Source: Methylocaldum sp. 14B (lineage in GTDB: Bacteria > Pseudomonadota > Gammaproteobacteria > Methylococcales > Methylococcaceae). Taken from it: DNA of 64,000 nucleotides. Below the pieces are notes generated by a model. It was not told where the DNA came from. It searched no databases and worked only from the letters and a program-made list of their open reading frames with translations. How positions within the stretch are numbered: the first letter of the stretch is position 1; every line of letters begins with the position of its first letter. The translations under genes were made by a program, and so were the position numbers. Of the stretch, positions 62,331 to 64,000 are shown one piece after another. The stretch lies in the NCBI RefSeq assembly GCF_002005105.1, contig NZ_MSCV01000039.1:1-64000 (forward strand). The letters run 5' to 3'.

Positions 62331-63968
62331 ATGACATCGCGGCTCAAGTCGGTCCTATTGGCTTTAGGAATGGGGACTGCGGCATTTTTTGCGGCATCCG
62401 TCGAGGCGGATGAGTCCAACCGTGGTTCGGTGATCGAGGCATCGACCGCTCTGACCATCGACGCGAATGGACTCCATCTCGCAGCGCACAATCGCAGGTT
62501 GGATACGCTCCTGGCCGAGCTGGCGCAGAACAGCGGGATTGAGTTCGTTCGTCCGCAGGGCTTGGAGGATCATCCGGTCACGGCAAGGGCCGATGCGGCC
62601 GACTGGGCGTCGATTATTCGGGCGGCGTTGCAGGGATTCAACCATGTGGTCCAGTTGAACCGGGCCGGGACGATCGAACGTGTCGTCATCACCGGGCTCA
62701 ACGGCGACGGGGCGGATTCGGCGGTGCCCGGTCCGAGCCTTTTCACTGAGGTCGGCGCGGTGAAGAATTCGACCCGGAACACTCTTCCCCCCGACTTGGC
62801 CCAACTGCCCCGGAAAGCAGTTCGACCTATCCGCCTCGATCGGGCGCGAATGATGGCGATGAAGTTTGGCGAGGAATTGCCGTTGAGCCTGCCGAGCGGA
62901 CAGCAGGCGTTCGTTCACGACAACCGCTACGCCCACGAAAACGGTGATATTACCTGGGTCGGATATCTCAAGGCCGACGGTCAGGCTTTTCGTGCGGTGA
63001 TGACCTTCGGGGAGACTGGTGTCCAGGGGCAAATCTCGACGCCCGAGGCGCTTTATCAGATCGAGCCCGGCAGCGGGCTGCACCAGTGGCTGGTCGATAT
63101 TCAGGCGGCGGGACTGAGCCATTCGCCGCATCACAGCCCGGAACCGGTTCCTGCTTGGACGTCTGGGCCGGCTATCCAAGGCGACAAACCCGAAGACCCA
63201 GAGGCCGCCCAAGCGGCAGACGCCGCGTCCGGCGGACCAACGGCAAATCCCGACAGCGGCGCTTCGACGCCGACGACCATCGACCTGCTGGTGCTTTACA
63301 CTCCCAAGCTCGCCTCGGGCAAGGCGATCACCCGCATTAACCAGTTGATCGCGCTGACCAATCAGTCCTTTGTCGATAGCCGAATCGCAATCAGTCTGCG
63401 GCTGGTGAAATCTTTGCGGGTCGATTATCCCGAAGCTGTCGACAATGGGACGGCATTGCGCGATCTGACGCTCGGCCGAGGCGTTTTTCGGAACGTCGTC
63501 ACCTGGCGGCGGGAATCCGGCGCCGATCTGGTCACGCTGATCCGACCGTTCGAACACACTGCCCAAAAGGGCTGCGGCAGCGCCTGGCTGAACGGGGCCG
63601 ATGGACAGCCGCTTTCGTCGAATCACGCGTTTTCGGTCGTCAACGATGGCCGAAGCGGCCTGTATTACTGTTCGGACTACGCGCTGGCGCACGAGTTGGC
63701 GCATACCATGGGAAGTGCGCATGACCGCGTCCATGCGGGTGTCGGAGGTGTTTTCCCCTATTCCCATGGGCATAGCGTTCCGGGATCCTTCGGGACGATC
63801 ATGAGTTATACCCACCCCCGGTTGGGTCTTTTCTCCAATCCACATATCTCGCAGTGCAGGGGCGCGCCGTGCGGGCTGGACGCCTCCGGTCCCGCAGCGG
63901 CCGACAATGCCCAATCGCTAAACGCGGTGCGCGCTCTCGTGGCGGGCTTCAGGCCGGCCGTTCGCTAG
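62331..63968 (+). CDS. Secreted zinc metalloprotease (metzincin, reprolysin-like)
   Basis: A 545-residue exported protease. The signal peptide (about 1-26) ends SVEADES. A propeptide of about 280 residues begins with a segment resembling a secretin N-domain (LDTLLAELAQNSGIEF). A Pro/Ala-rich linker (PEAAQAADAASGGPT) precedes the catalytic domain. The zinc site H454-E455-x2-H458-x5-H464-D465 (HELAHTMGSAHD) is the extended metzincin motif, with a Met-turn in TIMSYTHPRLG. It should be autoactivated outside the cell. The TAG stop coincides with a repeat end. Confidence 0.9.
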   Translation: MTSRLKSVLLALGMGTAAFFAASVEADESNRGSVIEASTALTIDANGLHLAAHNRRLDTLLAELAQNSGIEFVRPQGLEDHPVTARADAADWASIIRAALQGFNHVVQLNRAGTIERVVITGLNGDGADSAVPGPSLFTEVGAVKNSTRNTLPPDLAQLPRKAVRPIRLDRARMMAMKFGEELPLSLPSGQQAFVHDNRYAHENGDITWVGYLKADGQAFRAVMTFGETGVQGQISTPEALYQIEPGSGLHQWLVDIQAAGLSHSPHHSPEPVPAWTSGPAIQGDKPEDPEAAQAADAASGGPTANPDSGASTPTTIDLLVLYTPKLASGKAITRINQLIALTNQSFVDSRIAISLRLVKSLRVDYPEAVDNGTALRDLTLGRGVFRNVVTWRRESGADLVTLIRPFEHTAQKGCGSAWLNGADGQPLSSNHAFSVVNDGRSGLYYCSDYALAHELAHTMGSAHDRVHAGVGGVFPYSHGHSVPGSFGTIMSYTHPRLGLFSNPHISQCRGAPCGLDASGPAAADNAQSLNAVRALVAGFRPAVR

Positions 63969-64000
63969 AGCGTTTTCAGATCGGATGTAGGGCGACTTGG
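63967..64000. repeat. Dispersed intergenic repeat, copy D (partial, runs off the window)
   Basis: AGAGCGTTTTCAGATCGGATGTAGG begins within the stop codon of the metalloprotease gene, as copy A does behind the Crp/Fnr-family gene. Only 34 bases are visible. Confidence 0.5.

Noticed and set aside
62364-63914. A 516-codon frame antisense to the metalloprotease gene
   Set aside because: Shadow frame. The sense strand has a signal peptide and a full metzincin motif.

Overview
The window is chromosomal DNA from a gammaproteobacterium, most likely a methanotroph of the Methylococcales. The evidence is the tpiA-secG-tRNA-Leu-tgt-yajC-secD-secF block, an FAD/2Fe-2S reductase resembling the soluble methane monooxygenase reductase MmoC, and an exopolysaccharide locus of the PEP-CTERM/XrtA-associated type. 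The genus assignment is inference; no 16S rRNA or methane monooxygenase structural gene is present.

Layout. 1-5.0 kb: the end of an unknown gene with its terminator, a TatD nuclease, and a leftward kup-uppP-aminotransferase run. 5.8-11.6 kb: tpiA, secG, tRNA-Leu(GAG), tgt, yajC, secD, secF, ending in a strong terminator. 11.8-13.4 kb: an M28 peptidase and a helix-hairpin-helix protein. 13.5-17.2 kb: a nitrosative-stress module (MmoC-like reductase, hybrid cluster protein, divergent Dnr-like regulator) with an FNR/Dnr-type box placed as expected for class II activation of hcp. 17.6-22 kb: a thioredoxin-reductase-like flavoprotein and a giant DUF748 protein. 22.9-30.3 kb: exopolysaccharide export genes (SLBB export protein, outer-membrane barrel, chain-length determinant, tyrosine-kinase-like ATPase) and the divergent TPR lipoprotein prsT. 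31.4-32.8 kb: a zinc-ribbon MscL overlapping a cation exporter.

33-42.8 kb is a defence island next to tRNA-Pro(GGG). It holds an AAA ATPase/DUF4276 two-gene unit, the stump of a truncated gene, and a five-gene type I restriction-modification operon (RHH protein, hsdM, hsdS, hsdR, YgjP-like metallopeptidase) whose genes from hsdM onward overlap. 43.5-50 kb is a plastic zone: a 1347-residue secreted FG-GAP protein, dispersed repeats, a MITE-like element, a dead IS1380-type transposase and the 5' part of a group II intron lying directly behind the terminator of a 40-residue lipoprotein gene.

50-64 kb: an SGNH-like/MBOAT acyltransferase pair; a TetR/EthD unit with a 25-codon ghost of an aldehyde dehydrogenase gene; a serine protease cut off by a MITE-like insertion; a DUF429-like protein; zwf; a membrane methyltransferase-like protein with an alpha/beta hydrolase; PRC-barrel and HdeD proteins; and a secreted zinc metalloprotease.

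A recurring theme is short repeats with inverted ends. A family with AGAGC(A/G)TTTTCA ends occurs at least four times. In three places (two from this family, one from the 100-bp element at 55.3 kb) the end of a repeat coincides with the stop codon of the preceding gene.
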